64,000 nt of DNA from Prinia subflava (lineage: Eukaryota; Chordata; Aves; Passeriformes; Cisticolidae). Of the stretch, positions 47,201 through 60,700 are shown piece by piece. The stretch is from contig NC_086251.1 in NCBI RefSeq assembly GCF_021018805.1, forward strand, positions 37,952,767 through 38,016,766. The letters run 5' to 3'. Position 1 is the stretch's first letter, and every line of letters starts with the position of its first letter. Below the pieces are notes generated by a model. It saw only the letters and a program-made list of their open reading frames with translations, searched no databases and was not told the DNA's origin. The translations under genes were made by a program, and so were the position numbers.

Positions 47201-47900
47201 GTGCAAGAACAGAAAGGTGGACAAGAACAGAAATGTCAACTGACTTTTAAGAAGAGCACAATAAACATGCAGCAGCATTGCAAAGATGAGATGGAGCTAA
47301 ACAAACTCTAGTCTGTGTTTAAAAATAGAATGTCATTAGAACCAGTAAAAGCAATATTTTTAGCTTTGTTTTCTAAGGCCCCATAACAGTTACCATGAGG
47401 ACTGACATTTGGACATTTCAGTATTAACCCAAATACATGAGGCTTATCAGGTAGTACTTACTTGTGCCTCTGTCCACCCCTTTCTTCTTTCTCTTTTTCA
47501 TTATAAGACTTTTTAGGTCGCCACCATTAACCGTTAACTTGCAATAAGACAGAGAAGAGATCAAAGTCAAGTGCCAGAATGCAAGCAGACATTGTCTGCA
47601 AAGGCAAAACTGTAAAAACAAATGAAGAAGCTATAAAGTTGATTTAAAAAGAAAAAAAAAAAAGAGCAAAGAAAAAAAATATAGAAGAAATTATTGCTTT
47701 GGAGGCCTAGTATAAGTGGGAAAGGAAATGCTGTATATTGGTATGTATTTTGATAGGCTTAATCTGTGTATGTGTATGTAATGCTGTAACTCTTAATAAA
47801 GCAACACAGAAAAGGGAAGTATGGGATGTAATTGCTCAGGCAGAGTTATGAGGTATGCAGGCATACGTGAGCTCTTGCACACAGACCAGAACAAACACGA
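41269..47900. other. Intergenic DNA, little recognised
   Basis: AT-leaning non-coding DNA. A small 10-bp-arm inverted repeat, CCAGGTATGA at 46238-46247 and TCATACCTGG at 46266-46275, and A-runs near 43162 and 44391 are the only structures I can point to. No gene, RNA or named repeat. Confidence 0.4.
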
Positions 47901-47904
47901 ACAC

Positions 47905-48265
47905 TTATTGTTGATTTGATAAAGAAATGCAGCATATTTGGTGGTGTGTGCCAGCCAGCTGCCAGCTCACCGCGGAACTGGACATGCCTACAGCCCGGGC
48001 TGAGCGGGCTGGCTGCCCCACACAGCGCCTGGGCTGCTCATTCCTGCCTTTCCCAGGGAGTAAGGGAGAGCGTGGGGAGTAGCCAGCAGTAAATGATCTT
48101 GCTGTTAAGCATTCCCAGCTCACCCCTAATGAGAATCTAGGAGCCCGGGATATGATTAGGGGTCACATACCAACCAGCTGTTGGAGCCTCCGCCTTCTCA
48201 CCCTTGACTTTAGGAACCTGCGCTTGATTATTAGTGGCACATTCTAATTCACATTAAGAACTCAC
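47905..48265. promoter_or_regulatory. Isolated GC-richer block, candidate regulatory element
   Basis: A GC-richer segment in AT-rich desert with scattered CpGs (CTCACCGCGGAACTGG, AGCCCGGGCTGAGCGGGCTGGC). It also has homeodomain-like sites: ACCCCTAAT and ATTAGGGGT form a 9-bp inverted pair between about 48122 and 48164, and CTTGATTATTAGTGG lies near 48221. It looks like a distal enhancer candidate. The 72-codon ORF over it has no similarity. Confidence 0.3.
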
Positions 48266-51200
48266 CATTTTGGCAGAAGGCCAACAATAGTGATCATAAC
48301 TCTTGCATGGGCAACTTCTTCAGGCTCTCTATTGCTACTCCAGTCCTCCACTATGGAATCTTTTTCTAAAAAAGACAAGAAAATAGGATCACTGGTGCAG
48401 CTGGTATAAAGCTGCAGTGCTTGTTTTTAATAGACCTATAGACTTTTGCCAGCTGTTTAATGCCAATATTAAACATGGAACATTAATATTTGTCTATTCT
48501 TCTTGGAAAACATGGGCATATCCACAGATAATGGCAAGGCCCCAGGAACAGCCAACCTTGTACCTTGGAGGCCTGTGTCGTAAAGAATCCTAGGCCAGTT
48601 CAGGGGTGGTCTGACAGCTCCAGTTGTGTTTGTACTCTGAAAACAGTGGTTCCTTCTCACAGTCAGTGTTGGGCTGAAACCTAGACCTGTGCATCTGCCC
48701 TTGCTGAGAGAAAGTAGGAGGCAAAATCCCAAAGGGAACTTTTGCAAGCAAAGTCCCTGCATTTCCCAGTGCTGTGGAAACATGCGTCTTCTTCGGCTTC
48801 CGACATCACACCATTTCAATTTCCTGCTGCACTCAGGCAAGAATAATTCTGTCTAACACATTTCAAAGAGGAGTGTCATTAGTATTAGTGCTTAAGGTCT
48901 TTGAAATGGCAAAGAAAAGGCAGGTGTGTCAATATGGAAGGCATTATGAGAGGGCAACAAGGTTAAAATATTGCTATTTAAAGCTGATCTGCTTTAATGA
49001 GGAGATTAGGTCATACAACGGACAGAAGTTGTGAGATTTTATAAATTCCATCTTCAAACCAGTTTGTCTCAAGTTGATTCTCAACTGTTCAGGTTTGTTG
49101 GAGTAAAAAGGAAGGAAGTGGTATTAAATAGCAGAATGATGTTAGAAATATGTTTGTCAGCCTCCTTTACTAAGTAAGACAATATTTTAATTTATTAGCT
49201 AGGTGAAACTCTTTGTACCTCATCAGAATAAATGGTTTAGGATAATTTAAAAGCATTTTCCATTGACTAGGCTATAGCTAGCAACCTATATTCCAAAAGT
49301 AATCCATAAAAACATTCCATGCTGTCTCTCAAACATTGTGCCAACCCTTTCCACAGATAGAATAGAAAAGACTATGTGAGGTGTCTGGCAGCTAAGAATA
49401 AAACACATGTACATTGAGCATGTTTTACCTAAATAAGTTATCACAAAACAGGAAAAACAGAAAACCCCTAAAGAGACAAACTGAATTAATGAAAAAGTCT
49501 AAACCTCCCGGAAAGCCAACATTCTTTGGCCACTAGACCAAAATCTATCTCCTTCTGCAGCAAGCCCCTGGGACAATTACCTGCTTTTGTCCTTTGTGAA
49601 TCATCTTGAAGGGTTTTTTTCAAGTTTCCACAATCATATTAAACAAACTGAATAAGTTGTGTGATTCTTTTATCGTTTTGGCTAACTTCTGGACAGAGTC
49701 CAGAAATTTGTCTCTCTGCCTCTGAAGTATGAGTCTCATCACATAGCACAGTAAAAATAAATCATGATTCGCATTTCTCAATAGCCTTCAAATAACTACA
49801 TGGAGTAAAGCCAAACCCACCCTCTCCATTGAATCGTTGAAACACACAGCTTACTTTTTCACATACCAAGACTGAATAATTCCTGCCTCCCAATTTCCCC
49901 ATGGGCCACTGTGTGACTTACTACCAGCCACATTTGTCCCTGGTAGCTCACGTAGTAAGTGCTTTGAGTCAGCATGTCCAACCACAACAGCAATAGGATT
50001 CGATAGGATTTACTTCTACCATTGAAACCTTCTGGCACGTATTCAGCTCGTATTCAGCTCGTGACTCAGGGTGCTTATCTGTGAAGCGAAACTCCCTCTG
50101 GGGTGTGAAGCACCATCATCTCAATCACTTCTCCTTTTCCTCAGAAAAAATAAACAAACATTCAGCACACTTCCGAGTCTAGGTCCTTTCTTCTCTTTCT
50201 CATCCCTCACCCAACCCTAGCTGGAGGCAAGCCCTGGAAAATGTGAAGAGCACAGGCACAATTGTTCTCAGCTTCTACCTTATACTCATTATACTGGCAA
50301 GGTTCAAAACCATTTGTTTCTGCCTGTTGTACTTTTAAACACTGTAGTTCTAGAATATCAGCAAAATCCCAGCATCATTCCTCAAAATAGGTTCCTCTCT
50401 TCTATTTGTCATGCTTTCATTCAACAAACGTATCACCATGTTCTCATAGTTATGTGGCAGACTGTTAGACATTCAACTCTTAAAATAACATGTGTCTTCA
50501 AAAGGGACACCCTTACTCATCCATAAGGCAAGTAAACATAAGACAGAGAGGTCACGTACATGCAAATGTTAAATTAAAACCCAATTCTAGTATAGTTAAA
50601 ACAACACCCCAACATAGCTACTGCCACGCAGGCAGCAGAAGACAGTAGAGCAGGACATGTAAAATCACAGCCACTTTTACTGGCTTAGTTGTTTTAATGA
50701 AAACCTCCATGGTTCAACTGAAATAGTTACTCTGGTACAAAGACATGAAGTCCATAGCTGCAGTACAAGATTTGGGAAAAGTAGGAATCCTGAACTATTG
50801 TAGTTCAGTGACTGTATTTTCTTCAACAACCTCTCCCACCCATGTTCCTCCCTTTGCAAAAACCTATGCACCAAATGCAGTTCCAGAGGAATTCCAGATC
50901 TGCAGGCAGGTTGTATTTGTCAAAACACAGAATAAACACTTGCGTTTGAAGAGCTCATTTTACTAGTCCACAGACTAGTTTGGCCATTTTCTCTATGACT
51001 GCTGGCCCAAGAAAAGAAACGAAAGAAGCTGCCAGGAAGAAAGTCTGGGCAGATAGCAGGGACAGGCAGGGGCAGAGACAGAGATGAAGAGAAATGCAGT
51101 GTGGGTAAGGAAGCAGAGAAGTTTGAACTTCAGAGGAGGCCAAGGACAACCCTTGAGAGAGCAGTAAGAAAGGAAGTTTCTATACGTGCTTAGAATTGCA

Positions 51201-52919
51201 CCTGCTAATCTACACAATGCACACTCACAGGAAGTGACTCAGTGGTCAGAGCCTGACACACGAAAGGAAGCATCCTATATTCCAGGAAAAGGTATTTGGC
51301 TTATGCATGGACATGATGTTTTTGTTCAGGTCTTGAACCACAACTGCATTTGGTTGTGATTCTCATATGCAGCAGTTGCCCTTTCTAAATTACTATTTTT
51401 AACTTAAGCCCATCAAAGAGGAAGAGAAATTTTTGAGGAAGATTTCAGTTCTTTATCCACATTGATATGAAGGAAGGAAGGACTAGAGTGCTCCGAAGAC
51501 CTAACCTAGCCCAGTTTCTCTGTGCATCTTCATCCATAATGTGTTGTTACATAAAAATTTACAAAATCTCCCTTATTTGATGTTCCAGGCCAGGCCCTCA
51601 CACTGAAAGCACTTTTTGTCATATCTTTTTTTTTTGTCCTGGTTCAACAAGATCACAATATAGTGCTGTCATACAGCCATACCATACAAAATCCCAAGGA
51701 GAAAGAAGCGGTTGGGCATTGTGGTTACTGAATCCCACTAACTCACAGGGCAAACCAAAGGGATTGCAGTGCCTAATTCTCTTTGCTTCCCCTTCCTACA
51801 ATGGCTTTAAAGAAGAAGAGATAGGATGAATGAGCTGAAGTAGTTCGTGGTTAACAAGTTACTGCAAGTTGTACAGGCTGCCATCAACTTTTGCAGGCAA
51901 GGATGCCCATAACTGGAATCGTGCTCCAGCCAACAGCTACCCTATTGCCTTAGAATCCCTGAATGCACCACTTGGGAAGTCCTTTTACTGGAGTCTGGCA
52001 GGACCTGTCCCACGGGCCCACAGAGGAGCAGCAGTTAGGAGAAGGTCACCTTCGTGCTACCCTGCAGACTTGCTCCAAGTGCCACGTGACACAACCATAG
52101 CATGCAATCCTGAAGGTTTGTAATAAAAGGCAGAAAGCTTTCCAGCTCCTTTTTGACTCATATACCACAACTTTAAGTTCAAAACATATCAATCACATCT
52201 TATCCACTTGCATTTCCTCTCTGGAAGGAGTAAACACAGTCTCTGTGAAGCCTAGCATACTGTATGTAGACAATGAGAGGTTCCTGCAAAGGCTCACTGA
52301 ACTGTATTTAACGGGTGTTCGCCCTGAGGAAGATAACCAGCCACTGTACTTGTGAGACGTGCAAAATGTCAGGGGAATATAGAGAACTGTTGTGTTCAGG
52401 AAGCATGTGATGTGACTAATAGACTGTGACAAGGGGTGTGGTTATCATAAGATATTTACCTCCCTTCAGTGCCTTCAGGAGACGTGAGAAAATAAGTATC
52501 TCCCTCCTCTCCCTGTCTCTCAGGAACATGTTTATTCACTTAGAACTAAACTTCCAAAATTTATTGTACTGCTCTTATTAAAAGCTCTTTTGGGGCAGTT
52601 CTCAGGAAGGAAGTTTATTACAAGATTCTAAATTCCTATTCCAGCTGAGTAATGCTGGACAAAGAATTCAGTTTACTTCACAGTAAATAGTTTATGGAAA
52701 AGCTAAGTTTTTGACCAAAACAATGTATTTCAAGCAAGTGTAAAATTTCTTTGGTGTTTGAATATGAGGTCCACATGTAGGATGGGCTACTCCCATCTCT
52801 GATTCTCTTGGTAGACTGCCCAGCTGCCTGTGTCTGCCCTGAAATGAAACCTCAAGGCAGGTAGGAAGAAGTGAGCAGCCACTAAGCCAATTGGCATCTG
52901 CCTGTAACATTTTTTTCCT
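48266..52919. other. Intergenic DNA, nothing recognised
   Basis: No supported gene or repeat. A purine-rich patch lies at 51005-51180, and an 11-bp direct duplication of GTATTCAGCTC lies at about 50038-50060. Confidence 0.4.
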
Positions 52920-53345
52920 AGATGCAAAGGTAAGAGAAAAAGAACATACTGCTCTGAAGAAAACAGAGATGAACCAAAGAATGGAGGAATGACAGAGAGG
53001 AGCACTGGAGGGGTGGCAGAGCAAGGGCATGAAAGGTAAGTGCTGGAGTTTTACCCAAAAAAATGGAACAGTAGTAAATGGGAGAGCAAGGTAGAAACGA
53101 GAGAAGAAAATGAAATGGACTTTCAGGACAGAAGAAATTTTCCAGGCCCAGAGCCTGGAAAAGGAAATAGGCATGTGAGACAACTGAGGCATATCTTCAG
53201 TTAAAAAAGAGGGGAAATCAGTTAAAGGAAATGCTAATGGAAATTAACAAACTGGGCCTGACAAAAAAAAGAAGGGCAAGGGGAAAGAAACTGAACAAAA
53301 GATAATAAATATTAGGAAGGAAAAAGGAATGAGAAGTAGACAAAA
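52920..53345 (+). repeat. Polypurine-biased stretch
   Basis: The plus strand is strongly A/G-biased over about 420 bp (GTAAGAGAAAAAGAACAT, CAGAGATGAACC, AAAAAAAAGAAGGGCAAGGG, AGGAAGGAAAAAGG). This leaves the minus strand open for a 166-codon ORF (52692-53192) with no recognisable domain, which is explained by the composition. Confidence 0.55.
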
Positions 53346-56300
53346 TATTTTACCCATTACTTTTTTCTTTTGGTCTTGTTTGTCTCCCAGAATATCTCAT
53401 GGTGAAGTAGATGGAATTTTATTTCCCAAGGAAAACAGCTATTTAAAATAGAAAAACTATTGTGTACACAACCCAAATTTTACCCTTCAACCTTCAATCC
53501 ATGAGTGACCCCTCATTTCCACTAATTATTCACCATGCAGACTCTAGTCTAGATAGATTTACACCTGTAGGCATCTCAAGCCACAAAATACAGGTCAATT
53601 CCTCACAGCAATAAAGCTAGCAAATAGATTAATTCATTCACTCATTCAATCATAGAATTTCTTGTAGATTTTGCATAATGATTCTGCAGAACTGAGTATC
53701 AGGATGGTTTGGGGGTTTTCCCCTTTTTACTCATTGCAACATCGGGAGACACTTGCAATGTGTGACAAAACCAGGAAGCAGTTGGTGGTAACAGACAACT
53801 AACTCTGTGTGCACCTCTCTCCCCCTCACACCTCATGACAGAGCAACTCTTGTCTCTATCATCAGCACCCATATTTTCTTATCCACGTCATAAAACCCCA
53901 GATGCATCTATATCACACACCCAACAGTTGCTAAATACCCACATGCAACAGCCAAAGAGTTTGGCTTCAGGACCTCAAACTCATCAACATGAGGTCCAGC
54001 TGCAAGATTAAAACATATAAATTATACTGAGGCAAATAACCATGACTTCAGAACTTTGAAAATTATTGCCTTCTTCAGGTTAGAGATTGTACTTGTAGGG
54101 AAGAGTGTGGGAAGTTCCAGATCAGTGGAAGACCCTGGCAAGCAGGCAGTTTCTCAGTTACAAAGACAGAGCCATCCCTGCTTTCTTCCTGCAGAAGCAG
54201 ACCAGGATTTGGGGATGTCTGTGCTCAACTGTAGCAAGAACATCCCTTAATAACAAAATAAGGTCTAATTTATTTAAAAGGGTTAATTTGCATCAGAATA
54301 CTGTGCTACAGTCTGTACCAGCATGCCTGCTTACAGTCAGCAGCATCCCAGCACTTTCTTCCACACAATATTAGCGAACCACTCCAGTAAAGTTTGAATA
54401 ACTGCAGACTGAGGCTACTTCCCATGTGAACCATTTCTTGAAATAAAGACTGGTCTGTCTTCACTGGAGCAGAAACCAGATAGGAACAACCATAGAAGCA
54501 CATCCATCACAGGAGATTCACTGCTAGTATGAGGCATTATGAGATTCCTGAATATTCCTCAGTCTGGGACGAGGCCCAAGCTGCAGCAGAGAGTAGAGGC
54601 TGATACAAGGAAATCAGATGACCAAGAAGTCATGAGCAAACACATGCTAAACATTAAAGAGACATCCACATTTATGCTGAAAGCACAAAGAACTTAACTT
54701 GCAACAGCAAACTAAAAGAGGAGAGATGCACCTTTTAAAAAACAATTAAATGAGAAATCTTTCTCCGTTTTTTTGGGGTTTTTTAATAAATAACTTCCAT
54801 ACAACAAGACATTTTCATTAATTTTTTTCCTGAGAACTACATCTAAAGCACTCAGAAATAAATAATGAAAACACTGGTTATTAAGGAGAATTAATGCAAT
54901 TGCAGAACCGAATGGTTTAGTGATAGAAACACTTACTACAGAACTACCCTGCACAACACTGATTGGTTCCATATTCACCCATCTGAATAAAATATGACAT
55001 TATTGTGTTATCTGAAACTTTCACTGGTTCAATAGACTCCTTAGACAAGGCCTAGTTTCCTGGTTAGATTGTAATCCTTCAATAAAGAATGGCAAGGCAG
55101 AGCTATGCATGTGTGTAGAGACCCATAGATTCTGAATTTTTTTATGGGATGGGCCCTGAGTGTTATAATAATTGTGGTGTGAGCTCAGCTTGAAATACAG
55201 TTTTTCAAACTCTTCTGAAACCAAGCAGTTCACTTATCAGGAAATGAAATGCTCTGGTAATGAGGAGACATGAAGCATAAATGACACACACTCTTCTTAT
55301 CATATTTACACATTACATGTGTAATGACATGGAGCTCTGCGAGCAGCACAAAAGGTTGAGTTTAGCTTCCTATGGGGAAAATGCTCCTGCCTGGAGTTTA
55401 TTGTGTCTAATATTTGCCTTCAGAGTTTGCCCTGAGTACTCATCAAATCCTCTATACAGATGGATTCATTGGTGTAGAATACTGTCAGGCTCATATTGGA
55501 ATCTTTTCTCCCGAAGGGTTAGCAATAAGACTCACTTGGACTCTAATAATCTTAAAAGTTCTACACTTCTCCATTCAAAGTGGCTAGCCAGTTCAAAATC
55601 TACTGAGTATTCTCATGTTAGAAATCTAGGCTAATTCTACTAAAAAAATTGTCAAAGTTGTTAATTCCTGAAGGGATTGCTGTCTGTAGATTCTAAGACA
55701 CTGTTAGAGACATATTTCTTTACATATGGTATATTGTACAGCTAGGGCCCTGGTAATCCGTGTTATCTATATTCCCATCTAAATAATCTAGTCCTCTTGA
55801 GAGGAGTGGAAAAGTTTTGTAAAGAGGATCTTATTTTCAACAGGATCAGGATGACTTCTACTGGCCATCATGAGACAAGGCATCACAGGCCCTTTTTCAA
55901 AAAGCATTGCCAAAAAAAGTTAGGCGTGGGTCGAAATGAAAGTTATGTATCTTTTCCACAGCTCAGAGTTGATAGAGAAGTGAAACAGAATGGAGAGAGA
56001 GAGCAAGACAGCATGTGACCTGTGGCTTCAAATAGACACTGAGGGTGCACTCAGCTGCACTGAAGCTGCCAGGAATTTCTGACCCTATGTATCTCCAGTT
56101 CCTGGAAAGTCCCACCAACAAACAGCAAGAACACATTCCCTCTGATAAGATTCTGTAATTTAGCAAATATTTCTCTGTGTGTCCAACAGTTTCTGCTGTT
56201 TGTTTAATGATGATATAGAATACTTGGCTCTGCACCTGAATTGGGGCAAGGTGAGCAGGCTCATTGCCCAAGTACAAATGTGCTCTCATTGCATCACATA

Positions 56301-56943
56301 ACCCACAGTTTCTCTGAGCTGAGATCCTCCTGAAGCTGCTGCCAAAGCACATGGAGGGGTTGTCAGCAGTGCTGGGGGCAAAGGCTGAAGATATCTTTCA
56401 CAATATCACCAGTTTGTTCATTGAGACTAATGTAGCAGAAAGGCTATTACTTCAGGTACCTTTTGTAACAGCTTCACTTGTTAGAGTGTTCATTAGGACA
56501 GTAATCTGAACTTCAGTATCATGGTGGGAAGCTCTGGTGGAAGGAATCCACCATATTGGGTGGAAACAAATCCTCTAAACAGATTGGTTTCTTCTTCATC
56601 AGAAAAAGCTTTTGACTATGTAAACAAACTGTAGAGATATATTTTGATGTCACAAAGTCTTGCGAATTAGATTGACTTTGTAGAACCTCCTTCTCAAGTA
56701 TAGTACAGGAAAGTCTGCCAGCACACCCAGTTTTAAGGGACAACAGCAGACTACTTACCAGGGTGAGGAGGTACTTAAGAATTTGAGACATTGTAATCTC
56801 TGCAGTCAGTGAAAGGGTTCACTAACATGGATAACAAACTATATCTATATGAATTCATAATTTTTTAGAAATGTTCTTCCATGCATGCCTTTTATAGTTA
56901 GGTAAAGGTGCAAGAAGCAAAAGCCAGAGAGCTGGAGGTAAGG

Positions 56944-56948
<5 letters not shown>
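53346..56948. other. Intergenic DNA, nothing recognised
   Basis: AT-leaning DNA with short unrelated ORFs on both strands. No gene, RNA or named repeat was identified. Confidence 0.4.

Positions 56949-56978
<30 letters not shown>
56949..56978 (+). repeat. (TA)15 microsatellite
   Basis: Fifteen perfect TA units between unique flanks. Confidence 0.95.
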
Positions 56979-56982
<4 letters not shown>

Positions 56983-57287
56983 CAGGCTAAATTCCCACCA
57001 TGAAGTCACAGCTATGATTTTTATTTAAGGCGTGCAGTACCATGCATACCTTAAAGCTTTGGCTAAATTTGTGTTAAAATATTACCTTTCTTCAGGCTGA
57101 ACTGTGCAAAGAAAACAGCTTCAATCAATACTTACATTGCTTTGATTTGGTCTATAAAACAAAAGGTTGATGAATCCACCTTCCATTTACTTGTGTAACA
57201 GTCAATGAAATTAAGAACATCCCTTAAAATAAGTGAGATCCAGTCACTCTATTTGCCTCAAGCCTTGGTATTTCTCATTTCTGGACT

Positions 57288-57716
57288 AGAATCACTGAAT
57301 CATTTAGGTTGGAAAAGACCTTCAAGATCAAGCCCAGCCTTTGACTTTGTCAACTAAACCACAGCACTAAGTGCCACATCCAGTTGTTTCTTGAACACCT
57401 CCAGGGGTGGTGTCACCACCACCTCCCTGGACAGCCCATTCAATGTCTGACCACCCTGCCAGTGAAGAAATTCTTCCTCATGTCCAACCTGAACCTCCCC
57501 TGGCACAGCTTGATGCCCTTTCCTCTTGTCCTGTCACTTCCAGAGAAGAGACTGACCCCAACCACGTTACAGCCTCCTTTCAGGGGGTTGGAGAGAGTGA
57601 TCAGGTCTCCCCTGAGCCTCCTTTTCCCCTGGCTGAACACTCTCAGCTCCCTCTTCACAGGACATGTGCTCCAGAGCCTTCACCAGCTTTTTTGCCCTTC
57701 TCTTGACTCCAACTCA
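57288..57716 (-). mobile_element. CR1 LINE, 3' portion, reverse orientation
   Basis: The plus strand begins with the complemented CR1 tail (AATCACTGAATCATTTAGG, TTGGAAAAGACCTTCAAGATC). It then shows CAGCACTAAGTGCCACATCC, CTCCCTGGACAGCCCATTC, AAATTCTTCCTCATGTCC, TTTCCTCTTGTCCTGTCACTT and AGGTCTCCCCTGAGCCTCC, ending near TTGCCCTTCTCTTGACTCC. This is the 3' region of a CR1 on the minus strand, truncated at its 5' end. ORFs over it (57384-57779 and 57407-57706) are artefacts. Confidence 0.95.
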
Positions 57717-60700
57717 AAGAAAAGAATACTCAAAGGAAAAATCAGTTCCAAGAGGCCAGATAGAAGTATTCCCCCATGATTGTATCTCTGCTGTCCCTTC
57801 AAGGACTTTTCTCTGTGTCACTGGGGTCATTCGTTTCTGGCTGGATTTCTTTGACCAATTTCTGTTGTAATAATGCACAGTCAGTCAAGAGAACACCATA
57901 ACATTTCCATGAAGAACATATTGTCCTTACAAAAGAACACACCAAAACTTTCTTTTTACACTGCTCAAAATTATCACCATCTCCTCTTTAAAATTCTCAC
58001 CCTTTTCCTTAGGTTAGATAAAGTGCAATTTGCTTGATTATAAAATATCAAAACTGAAAGGTAAATTTCACTGGTCCACTATGATTTCCTAGTACAGTTA
58101 TAATTCCAAATTGTTTTAAAACTTCTTCTCTGCAGCACCTATGATGCAAACATCCTATAAATATAGGGAAGATTAACATTCAAAATTACATTAAGTCATA
58201 AAAAAGAAATCTCAAATTATGCAAAACTAATCCAACTTTGCTACACATTGAGCAGTGTAGACCAAATTTCCCAAATCCTTGAGGTCCAGCTTTCTTTTCA
58301 GTCCTAAAATGTATGTATGACCTTGCATTGTAGTAGAGGTAAAAAAGTGAGGGAGGGATGGATGTTCATTTTAGACTCAGAAATCCCCTAGTGGTTTGGG
58401 TATTTCTACAATTTTTCCACTTATTTGTCATCCCCAGTTCCCTCAGTGAGAGCATTTGAGGTCAGTCATGACCCATGATTGAATAAACACCATTCCCGTC
58501 AGCTATTTTGCCCAGGTTAATGTTTGGCATCAGAATGAGTCTCATTCTAAGTTGTTTATCTCAATGACTGAGATAACATTACTTTGGCAGTACCTATGGG
58601 TTATCATTTGCTTTTCCAATGCACACAATAGTCTGCATATAGTTTGTTGAAGGGAAGGTGTGTGGGTTCAGCTTTAAAATTCAACACGGGACCTTCACTT
58701 TAGCAAAAAGTAATGAAAAGTTCAGTGCAAGTAATGAGCACAAGTAGGTCTGAGTCTACCTGCCTATCTGATTGTGCACAAATGTCTCTTTCAAATACTC
58801 TCCTGCATGCAGTGTAATCAAACCAGTCCACAAATAAATCAGCGTTGTCCTTGATTATTTTTGTCCTCCCTGCTGCCAGATATGTGCCCTTCACAGGGAC
58901 CTGAGAGAGATATAGCCACTGATTTCAGTGGGGCCCAGATTTCAATCCTGATCTTCTCTAGTCCAAAGAAAAGAGCTGCAAGAGTCTTTAGGGACCCAGG
59001 TACTCACAGAGAAATTTGAAACACTTAAAGACACCGTGGCAGCACACAGGGTTGTCAAAATAGCAAAGACCCTTCCATATTGATTAGTTCCATGTTTAAT
59101 ATATACATGCTCTTGCAGTGTTTGCAAATAACCTTTTTTGTATGAAAACAGCACTGGCTTAGTCAAAGCCAGATCAAAGAGGCACGCATGATTCACATCC
59201 ACTAAATAAACACTGATGCCTGATGGCAGTAATACAGCTATTTATATTCATTGCTTGATTTAACCAGTGGCATTCCTTTAATATGATAATAAGCAGAGAC
59301 TGTTTGCTATGAAAAAAACAAGAGACTTGAGTGCTAAACTTGCTCTTAATACCAAATGAAAGTGATATTGGTGGGCAAGTTGAGGTTTGCTAATTAACTT
59401 CCCCTACAGACAAAATCAGAGGTTTAATTTTAGATTATGCTCTGGAATTTCATAATAACAAATAAGCAGAAAACTTCAGTGGGAGTTAAGCACTTAAATA
59501 CATTGGAGAGTTTGTAACCAGGTCTCATCAGTGACCTTTCTGTTTCTCTGGAATAACAGTCCTGCAAATCTGTCATTTCATCTCTTTTGTAGCACCTGGT
59601 GTTAGAAAAATGAGGGCAGAGGACTGTTTTAAACAGCATTATCACTAGTGACTACAGCCCTTACACCTAAAAAAATATCACTAAGCTGGACTGGAACCAG
59701 CAAATAGTTCTCAGGAGCAACAATTAGATGATGACAAATCCCCTGCCTGTCCTTGTGCTACAGACACTCATGGATGACCTGCACTCAGCCAAAGGCTCCT
59801 CCAAATCCTGCTCTTCCACAGCTTCCTCTGGTTACTGTCATTTTGCAGACATTCCTGTGCCCTATGCTCATCATCCGTATTACCTGTCCAAAAGAAGGAA
59901 GAATGTGCAAGTATGAAAACCTTTTAGAATGTCGGGGAAGGATACTTTGTTAGAAGGACCACCACCCACGCTACAAGAGTGTGCACACTTAGTGGGTTTG
60001 TAGTAATAGCTATCTGATTTACAGCAGTCAGTGGTGCCTTCAAGCAACATGAAATTGATGGTGAAATCATTAAAACCACATGCACAAGGAGATGATATCA
60101 GAAGAATCACAGGATCTTTTAATTTGACCATGAGATTGATAAATACAGCAGATTCTGCTAGAAAACACGGAACGGAAAATGTCCCAGAAAATGTCCCAGA
60201 ATGCAAAACTGGATAGGTGCTGCAAACAGAATGGTATGCAAGGATTTTGAGAAAGTCTAGGACTCTATGGATCTCCCTCTTATTCTTTGGGAACTAACTC
60301 AATGTAAACAAAGTGGACAGACCCTTTAAATCTACTAATGTCATCACAGGAAAAAAATAAGACAAATGTAATTTTTTTTAAAGGCAAAACCATTCCATGT
60401 AGACAAGGATTTAGAGGTTTCTTGAAGAACATAATTCTTGTTTTATTCTTGTTTTCTTTCATTATTCTACTTGAGTAGGAAGAACACTTTCTCTCCTATG
60501 AATAGCTGAAGATTTGTAAATACTGTTTCCATTTGTGTATAGAGCAATGTGGTAGATTTGTTTTCGTTCAGTTCTTTCAGCAAACTTCTTTTCAGACTGG
60601 AACATGTTACAGCAGAGACACATTAGATTAGAAATCTGGGACTTCTCCTTCTACTTTCGTGTATATTTACCTTTCTCCGTAATTCCTATTAGTTGATCTA

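Noticed and set aside
52692..53192. 166-codon minus-strand ORF with hydrophobic stretches
   Set aside because: It arises opposite a polypurine segment, which removes stops and yields Phe/Leu/Ser-rich pseudo-protein.
57384..57870. 131-, 99- and 68-codon plus-strand ORFs
   Set aside because: They are mostly antisense to a CR1 3' end, and the last runs into unique DNA without similarity.
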